NCBI GenBank assembly: GCA_016717725.1
Contig: JADKFA010000021.1
Span: forward strand, 1-56,061
DNA: 56,061 bases
Direction of reading: 5' to 3'
DNA from: Bacteroidota bacterium
Lineage (GTDB): Bacteria; Bacteroidota; Bacteroidia; AKYH767-A; OLB10
Numbering within the stretch: position 1 is the stretch's first letter; the number at the start of each line of letters is the position of its first letter. This document shows positions 1-10,065 of the stretch, piece after piece. Position numbers and translations under genes: made by a program. The notes under the pieces are model-generated. The model was not told where the DNA came from. It worked only from the letters and a program-made list of their open reading frames with translations, and did not search any database.

Positions 1-228
1 ATCCATCAAAATAAAATAGAGGCCATGGATACTTCTTATTCTAACCCTTATCTCGCTGACTTTCCCACCTATTCTTTGTGGATAGCCGATAAAAATCCAA
101 GAAAGAAAATTTTATTGAATCATGAGTCTCCTCCAGTGCCCATTTTAGAGTTTACTCAGGTCTTCGAGGAGTTGTTAGATCAATTGCGATGGGATCATCA
201 TCCTAAAGCCCGAAAAGATGAAGAATAA
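1..228 (+). CDS. C-terminal part of an unrecognised protein (5' end outside window)
   Basis: The reading frame is open from the first base of the window through to a TAA stop, so the methionine at position 25 is probably internal and the gene probably starts before the window. About 75 residues are visible. They are rich in charged and aromatic residues, with the tail RWDHHPKARKDEE, and show no signal peptide or membrane segment. I do not recognise the family. It lies 85 bases ahead of hpd on the same strand, but a promoter-like motif sits between them, so a shared transcript is not certain. Tyrosine-catabolism or unrelated roles are both possible. Confidence 0.45.
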   Translation: MHQNKIEAMDTSYSNPYLADFPTYSLWIADKNPRKKILLNHESPPVPILEFTQVFEELLDQLRWDHHPKARKDEE

Positions 229-285
229 TTCATTGGAACATTCAATTTTCAAGTATATTTTGTGAATGTTTTGGGCATAAAAACG

Positions 286-293
286 TAATTTTG
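286..293 (+). promoter_or_regulatory. Bacteroidota-type -7 element (TAATTTTG) for hpd
   Basis: TAATTTTG matches the Bacteroidota -7 consensus TAnnTTTG and lies 20 bases before the hpd start codon. The assignment rests on motif and position only. Confidence 0.5.
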
Positions 294-313
294 TTCCTAT
301 AAACAAGAATATC

Positions 314-1406
314 ATGTCTACTGACTTCCTTCCTTTAAATGGTACTGATCACATCGAATTTTTTGTTGGAAATGCCAAACAATCAGCCTATTACTATCAG
401 CATGCTTTTGGTTTTCAACTAATTGCATATGCTGGTCCAGAAACTGGAGTTCGTGATAGAGCTTCCTATGTTTTGCAACAAGGTAAAGTTCGTTTTGTAC
501 TTACTACCGCTCTTCATCCCAACCATGAAATCACTCAGCATGTTGCAAATCATGGTGACGGAGTAAAAGTGTTAGCCTTATGGGTGGATGATGCAGAAAA
601 ATCTTTTATGAAACCATGGCTAGAGGAGCAAAGCACATACCGAGCCACACACGATTACAGATGATTTTGGTGAAGTGAAAATTTCGGCCATACATACCTA
701 TGGAGAAACCATCCATAAGTTTGTAGAAAGAAAAAATTATAAAGGAGTTTTTCTTCCTGGATATAAAGCCATTTCTTCTTCATCAAATTCTACTCCAGTG
801 GGATTTGAATACATCGATCATTGTGTAGGCAATGTAGAGTTGGGGAAAATGAACGATTGGTTAAGTTTTACGAAAGACGTAATGGGCTTTAAAATGATCC
901 TAACGTTTGATGACAAGGACATCAGCACCGAATACAGCGCGCTGATGTCAAAAGTGGTTTCTAACGGTAATGGATATGTGAAGTTTCCAATTAATGAACC
1001 TGCAGAAGGAAAAAAGAAATCGCAAATCGACGAGTATCTTGAATTTTATCACGGTGCAGGTGTGCAACACATTGCAATTGCAACCAGCAATATTATTGAT
1101 ACAGTAAGCATGTTGAAAGAACGTGGTGTAGAATTTTTACAAGTCCCCATGACTTACTACGACGATCTTAAAACCAGAATTGGAAAAATAGACGAGGATA
1201 TGGATGACTTAGCCAAATTGGGCATCCTTGTAGATCGGGATGATGAAGGGTATCTACTTCAATTATTTACGAAGCCCGTAGAAGATCGACCTACTGTCTT
1301 TTTTGAAATCATTCAACGTAAAGGTGCGCGTTCCTTCGGTAAAGGAAATTTCAAGGCTTTATTTGAAGCCATTGAAAGAGAACAAGCGCTAAGAGGGAAT
1401 TTATAA
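314..1406 (+). CDS. hpd: 4-hydroxyphenylpyruvate dioxygenase, frameshifted near 610-642
   Basis: This enzyme converts 4-hydroxyphenylpyruvate and O2 to homogentisate and CO2 in tyrosine breakdown. The N-terminal vicinal-oxygen-chelate half carries HGDGVKVLALWVDDAEKSF. The C-terminal half carries the metal ligands: His in YIDHCVGNV, His in GVQHIAIATSN and Glu in FFEIIQRKG, followed by a typical RSFGKGNFKALFEAIE tail. The frame is lost twice between 610 and 642. The expected residues ARGAKH are readable in a second frame from 619 and EPHTITDDFGEVK in a third from 642. Each step is explained by one missing base, the first in the A run at 611-613. The catalytic residues are all present, so the gene is probably functional and the breaks are probably sequencing errors. 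Confidence 0.93.
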
Positions 1407-1426
1407 TTTGTTTTAAATCAATTCAG

Positions 1427-1461
1427 TAGCTGAGTCCAAAAAAGGATTCGGCTATTTTTTT
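1427..1461 (+). terminator. Rho-independent terminator after hpd
   Basis: An 11-base stem (1427-1437 with 1444-1454, including two G-U pairs) closes an A6 loop and is followed directly by seven T residues. It lies 20 bases after the hpd stop. Confidence 0.85.
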
Positions 1462-1564
1462 ATTTCTCATTGCATCGGGAATAGGAGGTAGTGATTTCAA
1501 TTTATGATGGAAAACCTTTTGTCTTAAATTGGAGTATAAGATGGCATAAAACAATAAGCCCATC

Positions 1565-3472
1565 ATGGCAAGAAAAAATTTACGACAGCAAACTGCACTT
1601 AAGACAAAACTTCGGCTAACTTTTATTGCTACCACCGCAGCCATTTCAGGTTTGGTAGTTTTATTAATAGTAGTTTTCAATCTTACAAAAAAAGAAGAGG
1701 GTAGAGCTGCCACTTCAATGACTTTTAAACAAGCCACTACTATTCAAGATACAAGTGGTGTATTGAGAGGAAGTATTAATCAAAAAGTTATTGGTGTTGT
1801 GGTGGAGACAAGCGGTAAAGGAACTCCTGTAAAAATAAATTCTTTTACATTTTCTGCAGCTGGTACATCAATGCCCATAGAGCAAAATATCGAAAATGCC
1901 CGATTGTGGTATACAGGTAATGATCCCGAATTTACCATTCAGCAAACAGTTGGGACTACGATTCCAACTATTAATGACAAGCCATTTGTGTTTTCTGCAA
2001 ACCAAACTTTATTACCAGGAAAAAATTTCTTCTGGTTGACATTTGATGTTCTTGCCGCAGCGAATTCAACGCCTGGAACCGTAGATGCTATGTGTAAGGA
2101 AATTCGAATAGGTGCAATTTCCTATTTACCTGTGGTAATGGATCCATTTGGAAAGCGATTTGTTCAATCAAATATTCCCTTTTATTCAATGGGTAATTTC
2201 CCTTTGAGTAAAGTGAATTCTTGGAATTCGAAAAGAGATGGATCTGGAATACCTCCTCGACAAATGAATGAAGTGCGAAACAGTTATTTTATTCAATCAG
2301 GACATCGGATGATAAGTAGTACAGGTTCTAACCTACAAACTTTAGTGATCAAAAAGGCGGAGAATTACGAATTACATCACCATTAAGATTAAATGCAATG
2401 TATGTTGCTTTTGGTGGGGTTGTGCAAATGGATACATCAATAAATGATTTTTATTCGTTCAATGAATTTTATATGGACAATGGTGCCATGTATATACATA
2501 ATAGTACAGGGTGGTTTCCAGGATTAAAGAATACGTTATGTCCGAAGTCTACTCAATTGTTTTTCAAGTATGGAACAAGCACTTTTCGATCCGAAATTAA
2601 TTTTGGAAATCTAGTGTTAGATGCCGCGGATGTTTCTTCCATCGATTTGGGCGGGAAAGTCGAGCATATTCAAGGAGATTTTGAAATTAGGAAAACAGGA
2701 AAAGATCTATCAGGAATTTTCTTTTCTGGGAATAGTACTTTAAATATTCATGGAAGTTTTATTCAGATGGGTGGACTATTCTTTGGTGCTTCCAGTGGAA
2801 ATTTAACATGTTCAGTTGATCAAGATTTTATTTTGAAAGGAGGCGAATTCTACGATTCCAAATGGATAAGAATAAAGCAACTTTAAAGATGAGTGTTAAG
2901 GAAGATGTAATTTTATTAAACGGTGTTTTCTCAACAGATAAGAGCGCCACTTCTGAATTTATCTTGTCGGGACCTGGCACATCAAGATGGATTCAAAAAC
3001 CAATGTGCAAAATCTTACTTGGTAATATAACTGTCGCCAATAAGCATGTATTACAAATAAAGGCGAAACATTTGGAACTATTTCTAAAGGACGTACCTTT
3101 CAAATTAGTGAAGGTGCTGAATTGTATTGCGAGAAAGTGGTGGTGAAAGGTGAAGGAGAGTTCGTTTTGGAAAATAATGCAATGCTTGCAATCGGTCATC
3201 CTGAAGGAATCTACTCAAGCGGATCAAAAGGAAATATCCAAACTAATGAAAGAACCTTTAACTCGGGAGCAACCTATTATTATTACTTGAACTCAAATCC
3301 ACAAGAAACGGGTATTTTCCAAACCCAACCCAAACAGAATGTTATCGGAAAGTTAATTGTAAATAAAGCGAGTACCTCTCAAGTGTTAAATTTATCTCAA
3401 AACTTAGTACTTGAAAGTCCATGTATGGTAACTCTTGGGGATATACGAAGTAATGGCTTTGAATTAAAGTAA
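1565..3472 (+). CDS. Secreted BNR-repeat-neuraminidase-N-like surface protein, three frameshifts
   Basis: The frame opens with a basic stretch and a hydrophobic segment (about residues 18-40) like a signal peptide. A domain follows (SFTFSAAGT, NIENARLWYTG, LPGKNFFWLTFDV) that resembles the BNR-repeat neuraminidase N-terminal domain seen in Bacteroidota secreted proteins. The protein then continues in new frames after about 2355 (GGELRITSPLRLNAMYVAFGG), 2876 (DKNKATLKMSVKED) and 3055 (KGETFGTISKGRTFQISEGA). In each case one A missing from an A run restores the frame. The last part reads NIQTNERTFNSGATYYYY and ends at LRSNGFELK-like residues before TAA. No sorting domain is seen, so the 3' end may be lost or further shifted. 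The function is unknown; an extracellular or adhesive role is inferred. Confidence 0.7.
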
Positions 3473-3722
3473 GGAAGCAAGCTCAACAGCAAAGTTGAAT
3501 TAGTTTCTCTTTATCCTCTTAAATTCTTATTTTTCTTTTTGAAGTTTCCATAATCTGGAGCAACGATATTTCTATGGGTTGCGGAGTCATTTTCAATTAA
3601 CATTCTTAGGTTAATAACTGTCTGCTTTGTACCATAATTAATTCCATCTCTAAACTAATTTTAGCAGAGATTGTATAAGCAATTTTTTTTCATATATTGC
3701 TTAAAAAAAACAAATAAGACGT
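3473..3722. other. Intergenic stretch without a convincing gene
   Basis: This is AT-rich sequence between the broken surface protein and the oxoamine synthase. On the minus strand about 43 codons stay open (roughly 3512-3640, ending KKKNKNLRG), which could be the eroded end of a gene, but there is no start codon or supporting context. No strong terminator was found. Confidence 0.4.
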
Positions 3723-5013
3723 ATGGAAGTTGGCAACAGTGTAAAAAGTAAGCACGAACAAATTCTCGAATTGCTAGACGAAGTTTCAATCTCAGGTAAA
3801 AAGTTAGGGATTATATTACAAACCGTAGAAGATGACGAATTTGATGGTCGCCATGTAACACTAAAAGGAAAAAAACTGAAGAATTTTAGTTCTTGCAGTT
3901 ACCTCGGTCTTGATCTTGACCAACGCTTGATGGGTGGAGCAATTGATGCAATTACTCGTTTCGGTGTACAGTTTTCTTCTTCCCGTTCTTATCTCTCTTC
4001 CCCACTGTATGGTGAGTTAGAGGAAAAAATTAGCTAAAATATTTGATGCTCCTGCTGCTGTTTTTAATACGACAACACTAGGACATTTAAGCAATCTTCC
4101 CATTCTTATCGGTGATGAAGATGCCATTATAATGGACGTTAGTGTTCATTCAAGTGTTCAAATGGCTGTTTCCTTGTTAAAGGAAAGAAATATTCATGTT
4201 GAAATAATTCGTCACAATCGTTTGGACTTACTCGAAGATCGTGTGAAAGAATTGAGCCTTACACATAAGAAAATTTGGTACTTGTCTGATGGGGTTTATT
4301 CCATGTTTGGAGATTTAGCTCCCGTGAAGGAAATTGTCAAGTTAATGGATATTTATGAGCAACTTAATTTATACATCGATGATGCTCATGGAATGAGTTG
4401 GTCAGGAGATAACGGTTCGGGTTACGTAAGAAATGAAGTGCCTAAACATGATCGCATGTATTTAACAACGTCTTTAGGTAAAGCGTTTGGAGCAAGCGGC
4501 GGCGTAATGGTTTTTCCAAACGAGGAGGAGTTTCGTCGTGTGCATGATTATGGTAAAACATCAATTTTTTCTATTCAAATTCCGCCACCCATTCTTGGTG
4601 CAGCAGTTGCCTCTGCAAAAATTCATTTGTCTTCGGAAATTTATACGATGCAAAAGCAACTGCAAGACCGAATTAAGTATTTTAATCAAACAGCAAAGTT
4701 GCTCGAAATCCCAATGATTTCGGATGATATTTCTCCAGTGAAATTTGTTTGCCTAGGTAAACCTCAAATGGGGTACAATATGGTAAGTAGATTGATAAAT
4801 AATGGATTTTACGTAAATCTATCCGTATTCCCTTCTGTATCTTATAATAATACAGGCATGAGAATTCCTCTTTCATTGCATATGAATAAGGAAGATATTA
4901 ATGGATTATTGAACCAAATTGCTCAACAATTGCCTTTGGCAATGGCTGACACCGGGACTTCAATGAAAGAAATTAACAGGTATTTTAAAATGGATAAACG
5001 TCAAAAGGTCTAG
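3723..5013 (+). CDS. PLP-dependent alpha-oxoamine synthase (KBL/BioF/SPT family), one frameshift near 4030
   Basis: Members of this family condense an acyl-CoA or acyl-carrier thioester with an amino acid and release CO2. Visible marks are FSSCSYLGLDLD near the N terminus, LSDGVYSMFGDLAP, the PLP-contacting IDDAHGMSW and the Schiff-base lysine in TTSLGKAFGASGG (codon at 4480-4482). The total is about 430 residues. The first frame ends early at 4037. Dropping one A from the A6 run near 4029 gives EEKLAKIFDAPAAVFNTTTLGH and joins the two halves. The family includes serine palmitoyltransferase, 8-amino-7-oxononanoate synthase and 2-amino-3-ketobutyrate ligase. There are no biotin or threonine genes beside it, so the substrate is left open; a sphingolipid-type role is possible in this phylum. 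Confidence 0.82.
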
Positions 5014-5031
5014 TTTAGATCAAAATAATAC

Positions 5032-5077
5032 AAGGATTTATTGTTGAAATCTAATTTTAACAGTAAATCCTTTTTTT
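5032..5077. terminator. Bidirectional terminator between convergent genes
   Basis: An 18-pair stem (5032-5049 with 5055-5072, two G-U pairs) encloses a 5-base loop and ends in T7 at 5071-5077. It sits between the oxoamine synthase stop and the response-regulator stop, so it can serve both strands. Confidence 0.85.
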
Positions 5078-5504
5078 ATGGCCAAACGCAAATCTTCCAG
5101 AAATTGGACAAAGTAAGGAATGTGGTTTCAAATTGACTAATGTCTACAGGCTTTACAAAGTATCCGGCTACATTATGTTCATAGGCTTCTTTTCGGTCAT
5201 GGTCATCGTTGGAGGTGGTGAGGACAAAAACACTGATGAAACTGATCGATGGGTCGCTTCTAAGTTCTTTTAAGAATTCGAGTCCATTCATTTTTGGCAT
5301 GTTGATATCGAGTAAAATTACTTGAGGTAATTGCTCCAACTTCTCCTTTCCATTGGTTCCTCGCAACACATCCAAAGCCTCTTCGCCATTCGATGAATGC
5401 AGTAAATTATTAGTGAGATTGAGTCGTTTAATTACTCTCTCAATAACCATTTTGTCAACCTGATCATCCTCTACGTGAAGAATAGTGATAGTTTGTTCGC
5501 TCAT
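5076..5504 (-). CDS. Single-domain CheY/Rcp1-like response regulator
   Basis: The protein is a stand-alone receiver domain of 142 residues with no output domain. The acidic pair is in VEDDQVDK near the N terminus, the phospho-acceptor Asp is in ILLDINMPKMNG, the switch Thr is in FVLTTSND and the conserved Lys is in YFVKPVDI. This is the layout of Rcp1-type regulators that receive phosphate from bacteriophytochrome-like or PAS kinases. It is transcribed away from a histidine kinase whose start lies only 36 bases off, so the two are likely partners sharing one promoter region. It probably signals by protein contact rather than by binding DNA. Confidence 0.92.
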   Translation of the reverse strand: MSEQTITILHVEDDQVDKMVIERVIKRLNLTNNLLHSSNGEEALDVLRGTNGKEKLEQLPQVILLDINMPKMNGLEFLKELRSDPSISFISVFVLTTSNDDHDRKEAYEHNVAGYFVKPVDISQFETTFLTLSNFWKICVWP

Positions 5505-5540
5505 AGCTTATTTCTTTATAAGTATTGTTAAGAAATTAAA

Positions 5541-7286
5541 ATGCGTAATCTAAATATATTCAAGAATAACGAAAAGTATCATAATAGCATCCCTGCTGAT
5601 GATCTCATCGCACGTCAGAGATATCGACTGTTTAGAACTACAACGATCACTGCAGCAGCTGTAATTTTTTATGCTTTTTTTCCAAGCTTGGTATGTTGTC
5701 GATGTGGGTAATTTTGCGGGTATCCTTATAGGAATTCTTGGATTAGTACTAGTTGCAAATTACTTCTATCTGCCTATTCATAAAAATCATCGGCTGGCTT
5801 ATTACGTAATTGTTCTGGGTGCATTTTCAACACTTCATATCATTTCTTATTATTCAGGTGGAATACGAGCATCGGCAATTATGTATATGGCCGGGCTCAT
5901 GTTGTTGGGATACATGCTTCTAGGGAACACTGCTGGAAAAATCGTATTCACCCTAATCGCAATAAATATTGTTTTCTTTTGGTATGCAACTGAGTATACT
6001 GATTTGATCTCCTTTACACTGATTGGAGATACCGCGGAGTTAATAAATATCGATTATCTCACTACCTTCTTTTTGGCAATGTTGATTCTTTCTGCTCAGA
6101 TGAATTATCTGGAAAGTGGAAAAAATGTAGTCATTGAGAGAATTACGGTGCAAAGAAATGAATTGAGAGAAGCGAACAAGGAATTGCATAAACTTTCGAT
6201 TGTAGCGAGTAAAGCAGATAATGCTATTATTATTACCAACAGTGAAGGAATTGCAGAATGGGTGAATGATGGATTTGTTCGTCTTACAGGATTCTCATTT
6301 GATGATATAGTTGGGAATAACCCTCATCATCTTTTAACTGGTAAAAAGTCAAATCAAGATACAATTGCGTCGTTAAACCAAGCCATCACAAATCATGAAG
6401 CATTTTCATGTGAACTTTTGAAGTATAAGAAATCGGGTGAGCCGTTTTGGACTCAAATAACAATGACTCCCATTGCCTCCGATGCTGATACCGAAACCGA
6501 AGCTAAGTATATCTATATCGAAAGTGATATCACCCCTAGAAAGTTGGCCGAAGAGAAAATGAATCGCTACATGAAGAATTTGGAGAAGACAATTTCTGAA
6601 CTTGACAAATTCGCTTATGTTGTTTCTCATGACTTGAAAGCGCCTCTCCGTGCCATTGGAAATTTGACTGGATGGATTGAAGAAGATATGGGTGATCGTC
6701 TTCCTGCTGATGTGTTAGAACATTTTAATACGATCAAAGGTCGTGTAGTAAGAATGGAAGGACTTATCAATGGAATTCTCGATTACACAAAAGCAAGTAA
6801 AAACTCAGGTGAACTTCAACCATTCGAAGTGAATGAATTGGTTCGTGATTCAATTGATCTTATCGGACCACCTGCAAATGCCGTAATCAACGTAAGAGAT
6901 AACCTGCCTAATATGAAGGCCGAACGTGTCAAGCTTCAGCAAGTATTTTTAAATCTTATCCATAACTCTATAAAGTATAACGATAAGGAAGATATTCAGG
7001 TAGAAATTGGTTGCGAAGATCAAGGTAACGACTGAAGTTTTTTGTGAAGGATAATGGTCCTGGAATCGAACCTCGATATCATGAAAAGATTTTTGTGATC
7101 TTCCAAACTCTGAATGCACGTGATGAAGTGGAATCTCGAGGCGTTGGTCTCGCAATCGTTAAAAAGATTGTTGAAGAGGAAGGTGGAAAGATTTGGGTGG
7201 AGTCTGAAAAAGGAAAAGGAGCTACATTCTTTTTTAATTGGCCTAAAGTGAAAAAAGCAAGTATGGAAGAGTCCTTGTTGCACTAA
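5541..7286 (+). CDS. Membrane sensor histidine kinase with PAS domain, two frameshifts
   Basis: The reconstructed protein has about 580 residues. An N-terminal multi-span membrane region covers residues 30-200 (hydrophobic runs such as GILIGILGLVLVANYFYLP). A coiled linker, a PAS domain (IIITNSEGIAEWVNDGFVRL, then a PAC motif) and a HisKA domain follow, with phospho-His in YVVSHDLKAPLRAI near residue 362. The ATPase domain has its N box in FLNLIHNSIKYND, G1 in KDNGPGIEP and G2 in ESRGVGLAIVKKIVEEEGG. The start at 5541 was chosen because MRNLNIFKNNEKYHN leads directly into the membrane region once one T is dropped from the T7 run at 5675-5681. A second break near 7030, one missing base, separates the N and G1 boxes. 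It is divergent from the response regulator and probably phosphorylates it. The signal is unknown. Confidence 0.88.
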
Positions 7287-7366
7287 ACCTTTGGTAGTTT
7301 TTATTTTTTAGTTGTTACGTAATTGTGTAAAGATAATTCAGGAAGTTTAGAATAAAAGAACTTCTT

Positions 7367-8295
7367 ATGAAAAATCACCTACACCTAAAACAAAGCACCG
7401 GCGATACGCTGGTAGCTCAGGCTTGTGCCACCATTGATGGATTTAATGCGCTCTATAAGCGATTTGAGAAGCGGATGGAGACTTCTGGAAGGAGTCCGAG
7501 CACGCTGCAAAAATTATAGCCGGTATATTTCTAAAATTGCCTTGCATTTTAATTGTGTTCCACTCTATTGGAGGATGATCAGATAGAGGATTATCTGCCG
7601 GATTGTTGAAAGTGAGCACACCTTCCAGAGAGCTATTTTAAGCATACGGTTTATGGCCTTCGTTTTCTATTTAGGCTTGAAGGTTTGAATGATAAACGTA
7701 TTGCCTTACCATCAATTAAAAGGGAAAGAAGTTGCCTGTGGTGTTGAGTAGACAGGAGGTAAAAGCCATGATTCAAGTGGCCGCACTGTTAAAGCACCGC
7801 TTGATGGTTAGCTTACTTTACGGATGTGGACTTCGCTGCGGCGAAGCCAGAACACTGCTGATAAAAATGTTCATTTGGAGCGAGGAACACTTCTGGTGGT
7901 AAAACGCAAAGGAAATAAGGAGCGGTATATTCCACTCGGAAAATTATTGGTGAAAGGAATAAAGACCTGTTTGGAATCGGAACAACCGCAAACGTATTTG
8001 TTTATGGGAGTCCCTCATACAACAGAGTTATCTAATGCATCATTCTCACAACGAGGGTTACAATGGGTGATCAAAATGTTGAGCAAAAAAGCAGGCATCA
8101 CAAAGGATGTGAACGTGCATACCTTGCGTCATAGTTATGCTACACACCTGCTCGAAGATGGATTGGATATTGTTACGATAAAAGAGCTGCTAGGTCATGC
8201 AAACATTGAGACGACGATGGTGTATTTGCATGTAGCACAATCAGGACATAAAAAAGCCTTTTAGTCCATTGGATACTTTGTACAACATCCAATAA
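7367..8295 (+). pseudogene. Tyrosine recombinase/integrase remnant, multiple frameshifts
   Basis: Fragments in different frames rebuild a phage-type integrase. An N-terminal SAM-like region reads QNYSRYISKIALHFN, HTVYGLRFLFRLEGL and LPVVLSRQEVKAMI. The catalytic part is best preserved from 7824: Arg in GLRCGEARTLL, Lys in KGNKERYIPLG, the HxxR motif in HTLRHSYATHLLEDG, His in LLGHANIETT and the nucleophile Tyr in MVYLHVAQ. The frame breaks at about 7516, 7560, 7610, 7735, 7868 and 8250. Several are in A runs and fit single-base errors, but the number is high enough that real decay is likely too. It probably assisted the transposase that follows. Confidence 0.8.
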
Positions 8296-8296
8296 G

Positions 8297-9434
8297 TTGA
8301 AAGCTGAATTTGAGGTGGCTCATGTGCTGAAAGCGCATTGGCCATTGGTGGAATTGCATCCAAACATCAATGGATGGCAACTACGCACACTCCGGAGCAC
8401 TCATGCGTTGTCGCACATCGGCATTGGGGAGGACATGTGGATGCGTGTTCATCTTGTGGTAGTATTCGTGTGAGCTATAACAGTTGTAGAAATCGGCATT
8501 GCCCAAAGTGCCAAGGGAAAAATCGTGAAGAATGGATCGCCAAAAGAGAAAGTGAACTTTTGCCTGTTCCGTATTTTCATGTGGTGTTTACTCTTCCCGA
8601 TTTGCTAAATGAACTAGCGATGCATCAACCTACGCATGTTTACAATTCACTTTTGAAGCAGCATGGTCAACACTAAAAACATTTGGGAATGATCCGAAGC
8701 ATCTAGGAGCAGATACTGGTATGATTTGCATACCGCACACCTGGGGTCAAACCATGACACTACACCCGCATTTGCACTGCGTGGTGCCTGGTGGTGGACT
8801 TACCAAAGCAGGTAATTGGAAAAGGCAAAATCAAAAGGAAAGTACTTGTTTCCGGTGAAAGCCATGAGCAAAGTCTTTAGAGCAAAATACATGGAAGCGT
8901 TAAAAGAAAATGCCAACGCTTAGCAAAAACTCATCAACAATTTATTCAAGAAAGATTGGGTCGTATATGCCAAGCGTCCCTTTTAGTCATGCCGGCAGTG
9001 TGATAGAATATTTGGGAAGGTACACACATAAAGTGGCTATCTCTAACCACAGAATAAAATCAATTGAAAATGGCAACGTAAGCTTTGAGTACAAAGACTA
9101 TCGAGAAGGAGCTACAAAAAAAGTGATGGAGCTAAATGGAATGGAATTTATACGCCGCTTTGCAATGCATATACTTCCAAAGGGATTTACTCGCATCCGC
9201 CATTATGGAATACTAAGCAGCACGTGCAAGTTAAATGCCATAGCGCAAATACGAGCGCAGCTACCAGCGGTGTATCTTCCTGAAAAAACAGCGTCTGCCA
9301 TAGCATACGATCCATTAACATGTTCCTGCTGCAAAACCCAAACGATGGTTACTATTGAAGTTTGGCTTCGCGGACCACCAACATGCCTGCCCCGTCTTTT
9401 ATGGGGGAATCCAAACAAAGAAATCAAAGCTTAA
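8297..9434 (+). pseudogene. IS91-family Y2 HUH transposase remnant
   Basis: The zinc-binding head shows CSSCGS and SCRNRHCPKCQGKNREEW. The rolling-circle core has the HUH motif LHPHLHCVVPGGG near 8765 and the paired tyrosines of the Y2 class in EYLGRYTHKVAIS near 9010. A C-terminal domain follows through FTRIRHYGILSS. Frames change at about 8330-8440 and 8670, and stops fall near 8920 and 8985, so no intact protein can be made as written. The family makes a single-strand nick and moves by rolling-circle replication. Expected missing pieces of the head (NGWQLRTLR, MRCRTSALGGH) are readable in alternative frames. Confidence 0.82.
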
Positions 9435-9772
9435 AAAAAATCTGCAATAGGCGGACTGAAGTTGCTATGTCCATTGGTAAATAAAATTGAAAATATTCAT
9501 TCAAAAAGCATTAAAATATATCAGCAAACTAAAGTAAAAGTATAAAATTCGTTTTCAAACACTTTTAAAAATAAAAATATCGGATGAGAGTTTTTGAAAT
9601 TATCCTGCTCTAATATCGAAATCCCCATAAGCTTAAAAACTACCAAAGCTTCCGTGCAACATAGGATTCATTGGTCGTCCTTCGGACGCAACGAATCCTT
9701 AGCTGTTAGCAGAAGATTTTATGGCCTGAAACACTTTAACCACTTTAACGTAAAAAGACAAAAACCACAACC
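9435..9772. other. Intergenic region after the IS91-like element, with one GC-rich hairpin
   Basis: AT-rich sequence fills the first 200 bases. A 60-codon open frame at 9594-9776 runs through the hairpin at 9663-9699 and looks non-coding. No promoter of the TAnnTTTG type was found before the small gene at 9773. The stretch may include the 3' end of the mobile element. Confidence 0.5.
9663..9699. repeat. GC-rich stem-loop
   Basis: The outer arms 9663-9673 and 9689-9699 pair with one mismatch. After a two-base bulge the inner arms 9676-9680 and 9684-9688 (CGTCC/GGACG) close a TTC loop. Sixteen pairs in total stand out in AT-rich surroundings. There is no T run, so it is not a standard terminator. 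Confidence 0.7.
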
Positions 9773-10060
9773 ATGAAAACTAATTCTGAAACTCAAGTAA
9801 AGAAAGAACTCGATGATTGCATCGTTCAAATGAAAAGTTTGTTGCAACAGCTAGAACCCGCGCAACGATTAACTTTTGTGAATGAATTGATGGTTCGCTT
9901 AATCCCAAGTCGTAAGAAGGCTACCTCATCTAGCGAAAAAATTAACGCTCGAATGAATAATCAAGATCAAGGTTTGACGAAAACGCAAATGCAATTGATA
10001 AAAAAAGCATCGGACGATACCGATCGCCTTTTCGATTTTGATGGCGACCATAGAGCTTAA
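9773..10060 (+). CDS. Small hypothetical protein, 95 residues
   Basis: I do not recognise the family. The sequence is hydrophilic and predicted helical, with a possible short coiled coil in KSLLQQLEPAQRLTFVNELMVRL, followed by a Ser/Lys-rich linker (SRKKATSSSEK) and an acidic end (DRLFDFDGDHRA). There is no signal peptide or membrane segment. It lies between the decayed transposon and mqnA, and its stop is 6 bases from the convergent mqnA stop. It could be a cargo gene brought in with the element or a lineage-specific gene; neither is shown. Confidence 0.5.
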   Translation: MKTNSETQVKKELDDCIVQMKSLLQQLEPAQRLTFVNELMVRLIPSRKKATSSSEKINARMNNQDQGLTKTQMQLIKKASDDTDRLFDFDGDHRA

Positions 10061-10065
10061 TATTT

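Larger units (their letters stand above)
7367..9434 (+). mobile_element. Decayed IS91-like element: tyrosine integrase plus HUH transposase
   Basis: Two genes in series, a tyrosine recombinase and a Y2 HUH transposase with a zinc-binding head, form the gene pair carried by some IS91-family elements. Both are interrupted by frameshifts and stops far more often than neighbouring genes. IS91 elements have no inverted terminal repeats and make no target duplication, so exact ends cannot be read off; the span given is only that of the genes. A GC-rich hairpin at 9663-9699 could belong to the element's 3' end, which is an inference. Confidence 0.75.

Noticed and set aside
1423..1737. Minus-strand open frame of about 100 codons
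   Set aside because: It covers the terminator and the signal-peptide region of the plus-strand gene and has no family resemblance; it is a shadow.
9663..9699. Integron attC site
   Set aside because: The arms do not show the attC end motifs, and no integron integrase or cassette array is present; the nearby integrase belongs to the IS91-like element.
9594..9776. 60-codon open frame as a gene
   Set aside because: It runs through a strong hairpin, has no start signal or family resemblance and overlaps the start region of the next gene.
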